This document shows, piece after piece, positions 18,263-26,900 of a stretch of 64,000 bases of DNA. Source of the stretch: JAXLWB01 sp046328715. Lineage in GTDB: Bacteria > Chloroflexota > Anaerolineae > Caldilineales > Caldilineaceae. A program made the translations under genes and the position numbers. The stretch spans positions 1 to 64,000 of the forward strand of contig JAXLWB010000026.1 in the NCBI GenBank assembly GCA_046328715.1. The letters run 5' to 3'. The notes below the pieces were generated by a model that was not told the origin of the DNA, made no database searches, and worked only from the letters and a program-made list of their open reading frames with translations. Each line of letters starts with the position of its first letter. Within the stretch, counting starts at the first letter, position 1.

Positions 18263-18309
18263 CTTGCTGGCAACGAGCGATCAACGATAAGAAGCGTGAG
18301 AGGTACACC

Positions 18310-19356
18310 ATGAACAACGTGCGTTTGGGCTTTATCGGGGCAGGCTGGTGGGCGACGGTGAATCACATGCCCCAACTGAAACAGCGGGCCGATGTCGAAT
18401 TCGCAGCGGTCTGTCGCTTGGGCAAAGAGGTATTGCAGCAGGTGCAGAACGAGTTTGGTTTCGCCTTTGCCACCGAGGATTATCGTGAACTGCTGGCCCA
18501 ACCATTAGATGGCGTGGTGATCGCTTCGCCCCATCGCCTCCATTACGAACATGCCTATGCGGCGCTGGAGGCCGGGCTGCATGTGATGGTTGAGAAGCCG
18601 ATGGCACTGCGGGCAGAGGAAGCGTGGCAGTTGGTTGAATTGGCGCAGCTCAACGGGCGTCATCTATTGGTTCCCTATGGCTGGCACTACAAACCCTTTG
18701 TGCAAACGGCCAAACAGTGGATGGAGCAGATCGGTGTCGGCAAGATTGAGTATGTTCTCTGTCACATGGCATCGCCGATCCTTGATCTGCTGGCCGGCAA
18801 TGGTGATGTTCCAGCCCAGTGGACGCCGACCTTGGCCCGCCCCGATACGACGACTTGGCAGGTCAAGGAATATGGCGGCGGCTATGCACACGGCCAGATC
18901 ACTCATTCGGCAGCGCTGATGTTTTGGCTCACCGGTCTGCGTGCCGCCGAGGTGATCGCCCTGACCACTGCCCCCAACTCGCGTGTTGACATGTACAATG
19001 CCGCCACGGTTCGCTTTACAGAAGGTGCGATTGGCGTCATTTCTGGTGCCGCCAGTTTGCCCGATGGCAGCAAGTACCAGGTCGATGTGCGCATCTTTGG
19101 CAGCGAAGGGGTGTTGCTGCTTGATGTCGAGCGGGAACGGGCTGAATTACGCCGCCGGGATGGTCAGGTCTTGCAGATCGAGATTTCTGCGGGCGAAGGG
19201 GACTATAGCTGCGAAATCCCGCCGCATCGCTTTGTTGAATTGATCCAGGGGCAAGGGCGCAATGACTCGCCGGGCGAAGTGGCTGCCCGCTCGGTGGAAC
19301 TGGTCGATGCTTTGGTTCGTTCTGCCGATGCTGCGGGAAAGATGGTCAAGGTGTAA
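18310..19356 (+). CDS. Gfo/Idh/MocA family oxidoreductase
   Basis: 348 residues, with GAGAGGT upstream of ATG 18310. The Rossmann motif LGFIGAGWWA is at residues 6-15, and VEKPMAL near residue 95 carries the family EKP lysine. The C-terminal alpha/beta domain includes GGGYAHGQITHSAALMFWLTG, where the H-x-x-x-H pattern fits the sugar-binding site. These enzymes oxidise or reduce sugars, inositols or related polyols with NAD(P). There is no sugar-operon partner nearby, so the substrate is open. Confidence 0.9.
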   Translation: MNNVRLGFIGAGWWATVNHMPQLKQRADVEFAAVCRLGKEVLQQVQNEFGFAFATEDYRELLAQPLDGVVIASPHRLHYEHAYAALEAGLHVMVEKPMALRAEEAWQLVELAQLNGRHLLVPYGWHYKPFVQTAKQWMEQIGVGKIEYVLCHMASPILDLLAGNGDVPAQWTPTLARPDTTTWQVKEYGGGYAHGQITHSAALMFWLTGLRAAEVIALTTAPNSRVDMYNAATVRFTEGAIGVISGAASLPDGSKYQVDVRIFGSEGVLLLDVERERAELRRRDGQVLQIEISAGEGDYSCEIPPHRFVELIQGQGRNDSPGEVAARSVELVDALVRSADAAGKMVKV

Positions 19357-19395
19357 CGTAGCTCTTTTATAGAGCAAACGAAAGGAGAGCCGTGG

Positions 19396-19920
19396 ATGCC
19401 AACTCCGAAGTCAAAAGAGAACAACGAAAAACCGAGCAATCAGACCAGGATCGCCTTGATCAGCGCAGGTACGACCCTGTTAGCGGCCATCATCACTGGC
19501 ATCTTTGGGCTCTTACAGTTGAATTTGGGCAAACGTGAAGAGCCAACACCATTGCCTCTGGTTCAGCCCCTCCACGCCTCAGCCACCGCGACCAAGACAC
19601 CTCTCCCCGAACCGAGCGCAACCCCAGACGCCAACTTGCCAACCGTTGAAATCGACGGTCCAGCCACCATCCCGATGGGAAAGAAAAGTTATTTTACGAT
19701 CATCAGCAGCAACGCAGAGCGTGCCGAATGGAGCGTCGGCGGCTTTGCCAACAATAGGACCTTCGTTGTTACACCTTTGGCCTCCAGCCATCAGATTTTT
19801 ATCGAACCTACCGACACGACTCGCGTCGGCGACACATTTACATTGATTGTCACTGTTTTTGACAAAGCGGGAGCGAGTGCTAGCGCCAAACAGCAGATCC
19901 AAGTGGTAGCAGGTCAATAG
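19396..19920 (+). CDS. membrane-anchored protein with extracellular Ig-like domain
   Basis: 174 residues, with AAAGGAGAGCC upstream of ATG 19396. Residues 18-41 form one transmembrane helix (IALISAGTTLLAAIITGIFGLLQL), followed by a Pro/Thr/Ala linker. A C-terminal beta domain of about 85 residues (PTVEIDGPATIPMGKKSYF to KQQIQVV) has the look of a PKD/Ig-like fold. There is no enzyme motif. It is downstream of the oxidoreductase and could be co-transcribed; function unknown. Confidence 0.7.
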   Translation: MPTPKSKENNEKPSNQTRIALISAGTTLLAAIITGIFGLLQLNLGKREEPTPLPLVQPLHASATATKTPLPEPSATPDANLPTVEIDGPATIPMGKKSYFTIISSNAERAEWSVGGFANNRTFVVTPLASSHQIFIEPTDTTRVGDTFTLIVTVFDKAGASASAKQQIQVVAGQ

Positions 19921-19931
19921 TGCCAGGTCTG

Positions 19932-21128
19932 CTACACCAAACACTTCCCCTGCTTTGCAACCAACCTGCCTGCCTTGAAGACATAGGTACGTGGCGGCAG
20001 GTTGATGACGGCCTCGGTCGGTGTATCGCCAGGCATCACCACCAAATCGGCGCGGCAGCCGACCGCAAGCCCATACGATGAATCACCCATCACTTTGGCA
20101 CCACCTTGGGTCACAATGCTCAACAAGAACTCCACTTCTTCATCCCTGCGGAAGTTGCAGCGATAGCCGAGAAACTTCACCCGGTCGAGCATGTCAAAGC
20201 TGTTGTAGGGTCCCCAGGTATCACGCACGCCATCGCTGCCGGTACAAAGCGTCACCCCAGCTTCGTGCAAGCGTTTGAGCGGCGGGAATGAGGAGGCTCC
20301 TGAGCCCAATGACATGATGTTGATTCGATTTTCAAGCAGTAGGTCGATCAACTGGTTGAGATAGATGTCATCGATCATGCCCAGGCAGAAGACATGGCTA
20401 ATGGTAACTCGCCCCTGCAAGCCCAACGCCTTGGTCCGTTCAGCAATCAGTTCGACGGAGAATGCACCCAGTGTCCCCGCTTCATGCAGGTGAATATCGA
20501 CCTCGACCCCATAGCGGTCGGCAATGGCGAAGATCGTGTCAAGATGGCGCACTGGATCGCGATCGACGGTAGAGGGATCAAGTCCACCGATACAGTCAGC
20601 CCCCATTTTGACCGCTTCTTCGAGTAACTCAACCGTGCCAGGGCGGATCAACATGCCACTTTGTGGGAAGGCTACAGTTTGCAGCGTCAGCGAATCTCGA
20701 AATTCGGCCTGGGTCGCCAATACGCCTGAAAAGTGTTGCAAGCCTGCCTCGGTATCAACATCGACATGGGTGCGAATATGGGTGACGCCAGCCACCAATG
20801 CCCTGCGCACTTCCTGCACCGATTGAGTATGGGCGGAAAGCTCAAGCTCCCGTCGCAGGCGGCGCTCGTTATCAACATAGTCACGGATACGGCGCGGTTC
20901 GGGCGTCTGATTGGGATGCCAGGGTAAACCAAAGAGGTTCTTATCGATATGGGCATGGGCATTGACCAAGCCGGGAAGCAGCAACTGGTTCTGTCCATCA
21001 AGGACAGGGATGCTTGGGTCGGTCGGAATGGAGGGAATAAGTTGTGCGATCACTCCCGCCTGGATCAGAACATCCGTGGTTGCGCTGCCCCAAGGGCGCA
21101 CGTTGCGTAATAAGTACGTGTCAGTCAT
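19932..21128 (-). CDS. amidohydrolase, cytosine-deaminase-like
   Basis: 398 residues. Metal-dependent amidohydrolase barrel: NAHAHIDKN at residues 56-64 (first metal His pair), DIHLHE near 213, SHVFCLG near 245 and GSDGVRDTWGPYNSFDML near 297 with the catalytic Asp. The last motif and the overall layout match the cytosine/isocytosine deaminase branch (CodA-like), which hydrolyse an exocyclic amine or amide. The beta-sandwich termini (LRNVRPWG and GRLVAKQGK) are present. Convergent with the membrane-anchored protein gene. Exact substrate uncertain. Confidence 0.85.
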   Translation of the reverse strand: MTDTYLLRNVRPWGSATTDVLIQAGVIAQLIPSIPTDPSIPVLDGQNQLLLPGLVNAHAHIDKNLFGLPWHPNQTPEPRRIRDYVDNERRLRRELELSAHTQSVQEVRRALVAGVTHIRTHVDVDTEAGLQHFSGVLATQAEFRDSLTLQTVAFPQSGMLIRPGTVELLEEAVKMGADCIGGLDPSTVDRDPVRHLDTIFAIADRYGVEVDIHLHEAGTLGAFSVELIAERTKALGLQGRVTISHVFCLGMIDDIYLNQLIDLLLENRINIMSLGSGASSFPPLKRLHEAGVTLCTGSDGVRDTWGPYNSFDMLDRVKFLGYRCNFRRDEEVEFLLSIVTQGGAKVMGDSSYGLAVGCRADLVVMPGDTPTEAVINLPPRTYVFKAGRLVAKQGKCLV

Positions 21129-21161
21129 GGATCATTCTCCTTTGTATGTCACTCCCCAATC

Positions 21162-21320
21162 AACCCCACCCTAGCTCTCACGTTCGGCTGAGCTCACGTC
21201 GAAGCCAAAACAGGGAGGAAACAGTGAAGGGCTAACTATTGTCCGCTCTTCTGTCCACCAAACTAAATTCTTCCCGTGACAGTTCCCTCCTTTATCAGGG
21301 GAGGGCTAGGGTGGGGTTCG
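21162..21320. repeat. dispersed inverted-repeat element, family A copy 3 (left end altered)
   Basis: The right half (TTCCCGTGAC, TTCCCTCC, TTTATCAGGGGAGGGCTAGG) is nearly identical to copy 1 and in the same orientation. The left end AACCCCACCCTAGCTCT is diverged, with an unrelated stretch replacing part of the arm. Confidence 0.8.
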
Positions 21321-21370
21321 TTTTTCCTTTGCACAAGATTTTTTTCTTGTGCTACAAATCAGAACCTTTG

Positions 21371-21379
21371 TGCTATAAT
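21371..21379 (+). promoter_or_regulatory. extended -10 promoter for the VOC gene
   Basis: TGCTATAAT is a consensus extended -10 element (TGnTATAAT). No good -35 is visible. A start near 21386 would give a leader of about 150 nt that contains palindrome B copy 2. Confidence 0.45.
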
Positions 21380-21455
21380 GTTGACCACTAAATCGCTTTC
21401 TTGCCAAATCAACAGGCAAGGAGGGTACATTTCCATTAAGGGCAAGCTTATAACC

Positions 21456-21507
21456 GAGCCGTTAGCGTAAGCATACGGGCAGCATCGTACGCTTACGCTA
21501 ACGGCTC
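21456..21507. repeat. palindromic element, family B copy 2
   Basis: GAGCCGTTAGCGTAAGC pairs with GCTTACGCTAACGGCTC. The loop ATACGGGCAGCATCGTAC matches the reverse complement of the copy 1 loop at 16 of 18 positions. It lies 29 bp before the VOC start codon, in its leader. Confidence 0.88.
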
Positions 21508-21535
21508 AGAATCACATTACACAAAGGAGCCACGC

Positions 21536-21925
21536 ATGTCCTCATCCGCTGTCGGCATTACTCAAATCGGTCAGATTGCGATCAACGTTCACGACCTGGA
21601 TCGGGCGGTTGCCTTTTATCGCGATGTCTTGGGCATCCCCTTCCTTTATCAATTCCCAGGATTGGCCTTTTTTCAATGTGGCGAAGTGCGCTTGATGCTC
21701 AGCCAACCCGAAAAACCAGAGTTTGACCATCCTGGCTCTGTACTCTACTACAAAGCGGGCGATATTCACCAAGCTTATCATTCACTCAAAGATTATGGTG
21801 CCAGCCTGATCGACGAGCCACACCTGATCGCCAAAATGCCTGACCACGAATTGTGGATGTTTTTCTGCTACGATTTGGATGGGAACACGCTGGGAGTCAT
21901 GGCGGAAGCGCCACTCGGTTCGTGA
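21536..21925 (+). CDS. VOC family (glyoxalase-like) protein
   Basis: 129 residues, with AAAGGAG before the ATG. Vicinal-oxygen-chelate fold: QIAINVHDLDRAVAFYRDVLGI opens the first beta-alpha-beta-beta-beta module and YDLDGNTLGVMAE ends the second, with the usual C-terminal metal-ligand strand. Single-domain members act as dimers in isomerase, dioxygenase or resistance roles. Cytoplasmic. Substrate not determinable. Confidence 0.85.
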   Translation: MSSSAVGITQIGQIAINVHDLDRAVAFYRDVLGIPFLYQFPGLAFFQCGEVRLMLSQPEKPEFDHPGSVLYYKAGDIHQAYHSLKDYGASLIDEPHLIAKMPDHELWMFFCYDLDGNTLGVMAEAPLGS

Positions 21926-21938
21926 ATCAAAATGCGTT

Positions 21939-22017
21939 TAGAGGCGCGGCTCGTAGGAAACGCGGGGCGTTGTATTCCATGTATTGATCCGCGCTTCCTA
22001 CGATCTGCGCCTTCTAC
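21939..22017. repeat. palindromic element, family C copy 1
   Basis: Arms TTAGAGGCGCGG-CTCGTAGGAA and TTCCTACGAT-CTGCGCCTTCTA enclose CGCGG...CCGCG. Related to the copy at 54440-54517, which shares TCCGCGCTTCCTAC. It sits between the VOC and DinB genes. Confidence 0.7.
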
Positions 22018-22057
22018 AGCTATACAGCAACTCAACCAATCATTATAAAGGAATCCT

Positions 22058-22561
22058 ATGACTCACCCACTCATCGATCAACTGCGTTTTACACGCAGCG
22101 AATGGCTGCGCGCCCTGGAGGGCGTCAGCGACGAAGATGCTCGCAAGCGCTTCCTGCCCATGAACTCCATCAGTTGGACCATCGGCCATCTCGCCTGGCA
22201 AGAGCAACGGTATTGGCTCACCTTTGCACAAGGTCAGACCCCAATCTCCGAATTGAACAAGCAAGTTGGCTATGGTCGTCCAGCGACCACGCCACCGCTC
22301 GAAGAGATGCTCGGTGCCTGGCGCATCATTACGCAGGCGGCTGATCCCTGGCTGGATGGGGTGACCACCGAGAAGTTACAGGAGCAGATCGAGATCCGAG
22401 GCTGGACGACCACGACCTATGGCTCGCTGCTGCTGCGCGTCATTTACCACTACTGGTATCACATCGGCGAGATTATGGCGATCCGTCAACAATTGGGACA
22501 TGGCAACTTGCCAGAGTTTGTCGGCAATATCGACCAGGAAGCACCTTATCAGGCAGGGTAA
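22058..22561 (+). CDS. DinB superfamily protein
   Basis: 167 residues, with AAAGGAATCCT before the ATG. Four-helix DinB/YfiT-like fold with the metal histidines visible in WTIGHLAWQEQRYW (near residue 47) and HYWYHIGEI (near 139, H-x-x-x-H). Many members are metal-dependent thiol (bacillithiol or mycothiol) transferases or of unknown function. It follows a VOC gene, another metal-dependent detoxification-type family, with only a palindrome between. Confidence 0.85.
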   Translation: MTHPLIDQLRFTRSEWLRALEGVSDEDARKRFLPMNSISWTIGHLAWQEQRYWLTFAQGQTPISELNKQVGYGRPATTPPLEEMLGAWRIITQAADPWLDGVTTEKLQEQIEIRGWTTTTYGSLLLRVIYHYWYHIGEIMAIRQQLGHGNLPEFVGNIDQEAPYQAG

Positions 22562-22672
22562 GCAATTGCATAATCCCGCGCGGCGATCTATACTGGGCAG
22601 AATTCGAGAGTCGGTATACCAATTGCTTCCCTAGAAGAGTATTCCTAACCTGCAAACGAACCTCGGTTCAGA

Positions 22673-23971
22673 ATGGAGTTTTCCTTGTCCGAAAAATTAG
22701 ATCCGCCGCGACTGCCTAACATCCCGCCAGAGGTGCTGCCTCTCCGCGCCCGCCAATGGCGTGTTCCCGACACCTTCTCTTCTCTCCGTCATCGTAACTT
22801 TCAACTCTATGTGGGTGGACAGTTGATTTCCAACATTGGCACCTGGATGCAGATCATTGCCCAGGGCTGGTTGGTCTATGAACTGAGCCATTCCGAACTA
22901 GCCTTAGGCATCGTTGGCTTTGCTTCTGCGATTCCTGCCTTGTTGGTCACACCCTGGGGCGGGGTATTGGTTGATCGTGTCTCCAACCGCACACTCTTGA
23001 TCATTACCCAAGCGCTGCAGATGATCTCAGCCTTTATCTTGGCCGCCTTGACTTTCAGTGGTATTGTGCAAGTTTGGCATGTGGTGGCGTTGGCGGCGGC
23101 CCTGGGTTTTGTCAATGCGGTCGATGGTCCAGCCCGCCAAGCGTTTGTTGTGGATATGGTCGGGCGGGCGGATATGCCCAATGCCATTGCTATCAACTCG
23201 ATGACCTTCAACAGCGCCCGTATTTTTGGTCCGGCAGTGGGTGGATTGTTGTTAGCCTGGATCGGTGCCGATTGGTGTTTTCTTGTCAACGGCCTCTCGT
23301 TCCTGGCTGTGATTGCCGGGTTGTGGATGATGCAGTTGCCGCCCCACAAACCGAGAGGAGGCAAACTTTCCCCTTGGCAACAGATGCGCAGCGGCGTCGT
23401 CTATGCTATGAACATTGTTGAAATTCGAGCCTTGCTGATTATGGCCTTTATCCTTAGCACCTTTGGTATTACTTATTCGACTGTGATGCCGGCCTTTGTC
23501 AAAGAGGTGTTAAATGCTGGCCCGCAAGCCTTTGGGGTGGTCAATGCCAGTGCAGGCATCGGCGCCATCTTGGCAGCGGTGATGATTGCAAGGTACGGTA
23601 ATCAAGGAGGACGAGGGAAATGGCTCAGTTGGGTGGCATTGCTTTTCCCGTTAGCGTTAACTGCGTTTGCTTGGAATCATCAGTATTACTTGGCGATGTT
23701 CTTGGCCATGCTTTTAGGCGTTGGCTTTATGAGCCAATTTACGCTTATCAACACACTTTTGCAGACAAGCATCAGCGACGAAATGCGTGGGCGTGTCCTC
23801 AGCCTCTACACTTTAACCTTCTTCGGCTTCACTCCTTTTGGCAACCTGGCCATCGGTGCCGTGGCTGAACGTTGGGGATTGAGTGTTGCCCTCAGCGGCA
23901 GTGCAATCATTACCCTCATCCTCTCCGCCTGGGTGATTGGAAGGACGCCGGAGTTGCGGGCGTTACAGTAA
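22673..23971 (+). CDS. MFS transporter (EntS/MFS_3-like exporter)
   Basis: 432 residues with about twelve membrane helices. LISNIGTWMQIIAQGWLVYEL opens the first helices, and WGGVLVDRVSNRTLLIITQ is the cytoplasmic loop 2-3 motif A region. The family (MFS_3-like) exports siderophores, drugs or metabolites by proton antiport. The 3' end overlaps by 9 bp the end of the convergent STAND gene. Substrate unknown. Confidence 0.88.
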   Translation: MEFSLSEKLDPPRLPNIPPEVLPLRARQWRVPDTFSSLRHRNFQLYVGGQLISNIGTWMQIIAQGWLVYELSHSELALGIVGFASAIPALLVTPWGGVLVDRVSNRTLLIITQALQMISAFILAALTFSGIVQVWHVVALAAALGFVNAVDGPARQAFVVDMVGRADMPNAIAINSMTFNSARIFGPAVGGLLLAWIGADWCFLVNGLSFLAVIAGLWMMQLPPHKPRGGKLSPWQQMRSGVVYAMNIVEIRALLIMAFILSTFGITYSTVMPAFVKEVLNAGPQAFGVVNASAGIGAILAAVMIARYGNQGGRGKWLSWVALLFPLALTAFAWNHQYYLAMFLAMLLGVGFMSQFTLINTLLQTSISDEMRGRVLSLYTLTFFGFTPFGNLAIGAVAERWGLSVALSGSAIITLILSAWVIGRTPELRALQ

Positions 23972-26900
23972 AATCGTGATGGTATCGTCGATTGCACCCA
24001 GCGCCAAGAGGGAGCGCCGTTGCGCTGGTGTAATGCCTGTTACGTTGCTGATATTCATACCAGTGTAGGGGCCTTGCATACGCAGAATCTGTACACACTC
24101 TCCCGTCTTCCAATCCCAAAAGCGGATCGTTTCATCAATGCTGTTGCTCGCCAGCCATTCTCCATCGGGACTTACAGCCAGGCCATAGATCACGCTTTGA
24201 TGGCCGCGCAGGCAGAGAAGCTGGTGTCCGCTTGCAACCTCCCAAACACGCACGGTTTGGTCAGCACTGGCGCTGGCGAGGCACCGTCCATCCGGGCTGA
24301 AGAGGACGGCGGTGATATACTTCTCGTGACCGCGCATCGTTTGCAGTTGCGTTCGGTTGGCAACATCCCAGAGCCGCAGCAGGCAATCATCGCCTGCGCT
24401 CACTAGATGCGACCCGTCAGGCGAAAAGGCGATGCTTCGCACCAAGCCAAAACCGCTGCTGCCGCCCTCGTTTCCCAGCACGGCAACACACTCACCGCTC
24501 TCGACATTCCACAGGCGTACGGTACGATCCCCACTGCCACTGGCCAATAACCACCCATTCGGATGAAAGACCAAACTATTGACGCCGCCAGTGTGCCCGT
24601 GCAGAACAAAGCGCAACCGCCCATTGTCGCGTTCCCAAATGCGGATCGTCCGATCTTCACCGCCGCTTGCTACCAGTTTACCATCCGGGCTAAAGGTAAC
24701 GGCGGAAATAATCTGGGTGTGCCCCGTCAAAATCTGTACAGGAGAGCGCTCTGTAGGCAAACGATTGTTCGCAGTCGAGTTCGACAGTGAAGGCACGGGC
24801 CAAATACGCACACTCTGATCGGCACCGCCGCTGGCCAGGTAGCGTCCATCAGCGCTCACGGCGAGGGCAATGATCAACAGCCGATGGCCGCGCAATTCGC
24901 TGCGATTCTCCGCCATGTCAATGAAAGGCGGTTGAGCGGTGCGAAAGGGATGAAGATAGATCACACGGTCGATCCCGGCATAGGCAAAGGAGATTGGTTG
25001 GTCACCGATTGCGGGTCCGAAGGCGATGGCACGCATCCAAAAGGTATAGCCCTGTAAGGTTTGCAGCGCATTTCCCGTGCGCGCCTGCCAGAGGCGGACA
25101 GTCTGATCATCGCCACCACTGGCCAGCGTGGCACCGTCAGGAGCAAAGGCCAAACTGTGCAAAAAATCACTGTGACCTTGCAGCAGGTGGCGCGTCTGGA
25201 AGCTTGCAGCATCCCACAAACGCAGTTGCAGATCGCGTCCCCCGGTGGCGATCAGATCTCCATCTGGATGAAAGCCCACGCCTACGACCCATTCACTGTG
25301 CCCTGTCAATGTCGTTATCAGTGTGCCATTCGCCAGCTTCCACAGCCGGGCCGTGCAGTCGCTACTGCCTGTGATGAGCCATTCTCCATTCGGGCTGACG
25401 GCAGCACTCAGTACCCAGCCTTCGTGCGCACGCCAGCCGTGGTGTAGTTCGCCCGTTGCCACATCCCACACGTTGACATTGCCATCCCGTGAAGCGCTAA
25501 TCAACTGGCTGCTGTCCGGTGTAAAAAGCACCTTGCGCACCCAGGCGCTATGTCCGCGCAGCGTATGGCGTGGCTGATAACTTCGCGCATCCCAGAGTGT
25601 GACATTGCCATCAAAGTCGCCAGCGGCCAGCCAGTTGCCATCCGGGCTACAGGCGACCGACCAAATCAGGTTGGTTGGCCCCGACAAGGTAGCCAGCAAC
25701 TGTTGATTTTGTACGTTCCAAATGCGCACACGTTCGTCGCCGCCGGCACTGATCAGGGCAACACCGTCGGGGCTGAAGGCGACGCTATAGACAGTGCCCG
25801 CCGGATCTTGGATTGCGGCTTGTGGCTGTCCTTCGTGGATTTGCCAGATACGAATGCCGCCATTGGCTGTACCCGCAGCCAGCAACGTGCCATCGGGACT
25901 GTAGGCAAGGCTGTAAATAGAGGCAAAGGTATCAGTGAAGGTGCTTTGCGCCAGGTCAGCGTGGCTGAAATTGACATCCCGCAAGGTGCTGCCTTGCAGA
26001 TAGGCTTGCCAGACACAGAGCTGTGAAAAGTTGTAGCTGCGTAGATCGAAGCCAAGATGGAGGAGTAGATTGATCAGATTGCCCGCCAAAAAGCTGGGCT
26101 GCAGCGGTGCCTGGCGCCGAGCGTTCTCAAGTAAACGTTGCAGGCGCGTCTGCAACGCCACCCGACCATAGGTTGCCAACAGCCGCTCGCCGATCGTCTG
26201 CAAAAAAAGACGCTGTTGGCTCTGGCGGACGTAATCCTGCGCCCGCACCTTGAGCAAAGGGTGACGGTGAAGCAACGTAGAGGCTTCTTGTGATACTTCC
26301 GCACAAATCTGTGCGATGAGCAGATCGGTAAGATATTCGGTGATCACATTTTGCAGACCAAAGGCGGTTCCTCCCTGCTCCTGGTGGTAACTTTCTAGCA
26401 GGGAACGACGCTGCAATGAACGCAACGCCTCCAATACGTTACGCTTGGCGCTGATGTGGGTCAACGCCAGGCACAGTTCACTCTCACTCATTGGTTGCCG
26501 TTCGATAGTGAGAGTAAGTAGGAGTGTCTGTTCCAAAGGTGCCAGCCGATTGTATTGCTGGTCCAACACATCGCGGATGTCGTCAAAGATCGGCGCATCT
26601 TCTGCCAAAAAGGCAGCCACATCGCCATCAAAGAGATCCTGGATGGTCTCGGCAATCAGCATCAGCGCCAAGGGATTTCCCGAGTAGCGCTGAATCAACT
26701 GATCCACTTCTTGAGCAGAACTGACCATCCCTTGTGTGCGTAGAATTGCCTGGCCAGCGACCCGTTCGACACCGTTCAGCGACAGGGTGCGCACCAGTGG
26801 CGTCTCGCGTGTCAGGCGTGCCACCTCTTGCGGCTGTTCACGGCTGGTGAGTAGCAGACAACTCTGATGGGGACTTTCACCTAAGCGCTTGAAAAGCTGC

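Noticed and set aside
21276..21470. 64-residue ORF upstream of the VOC gene
   Set aside because: It covers a family A element and a promoter and has no recognisable product.
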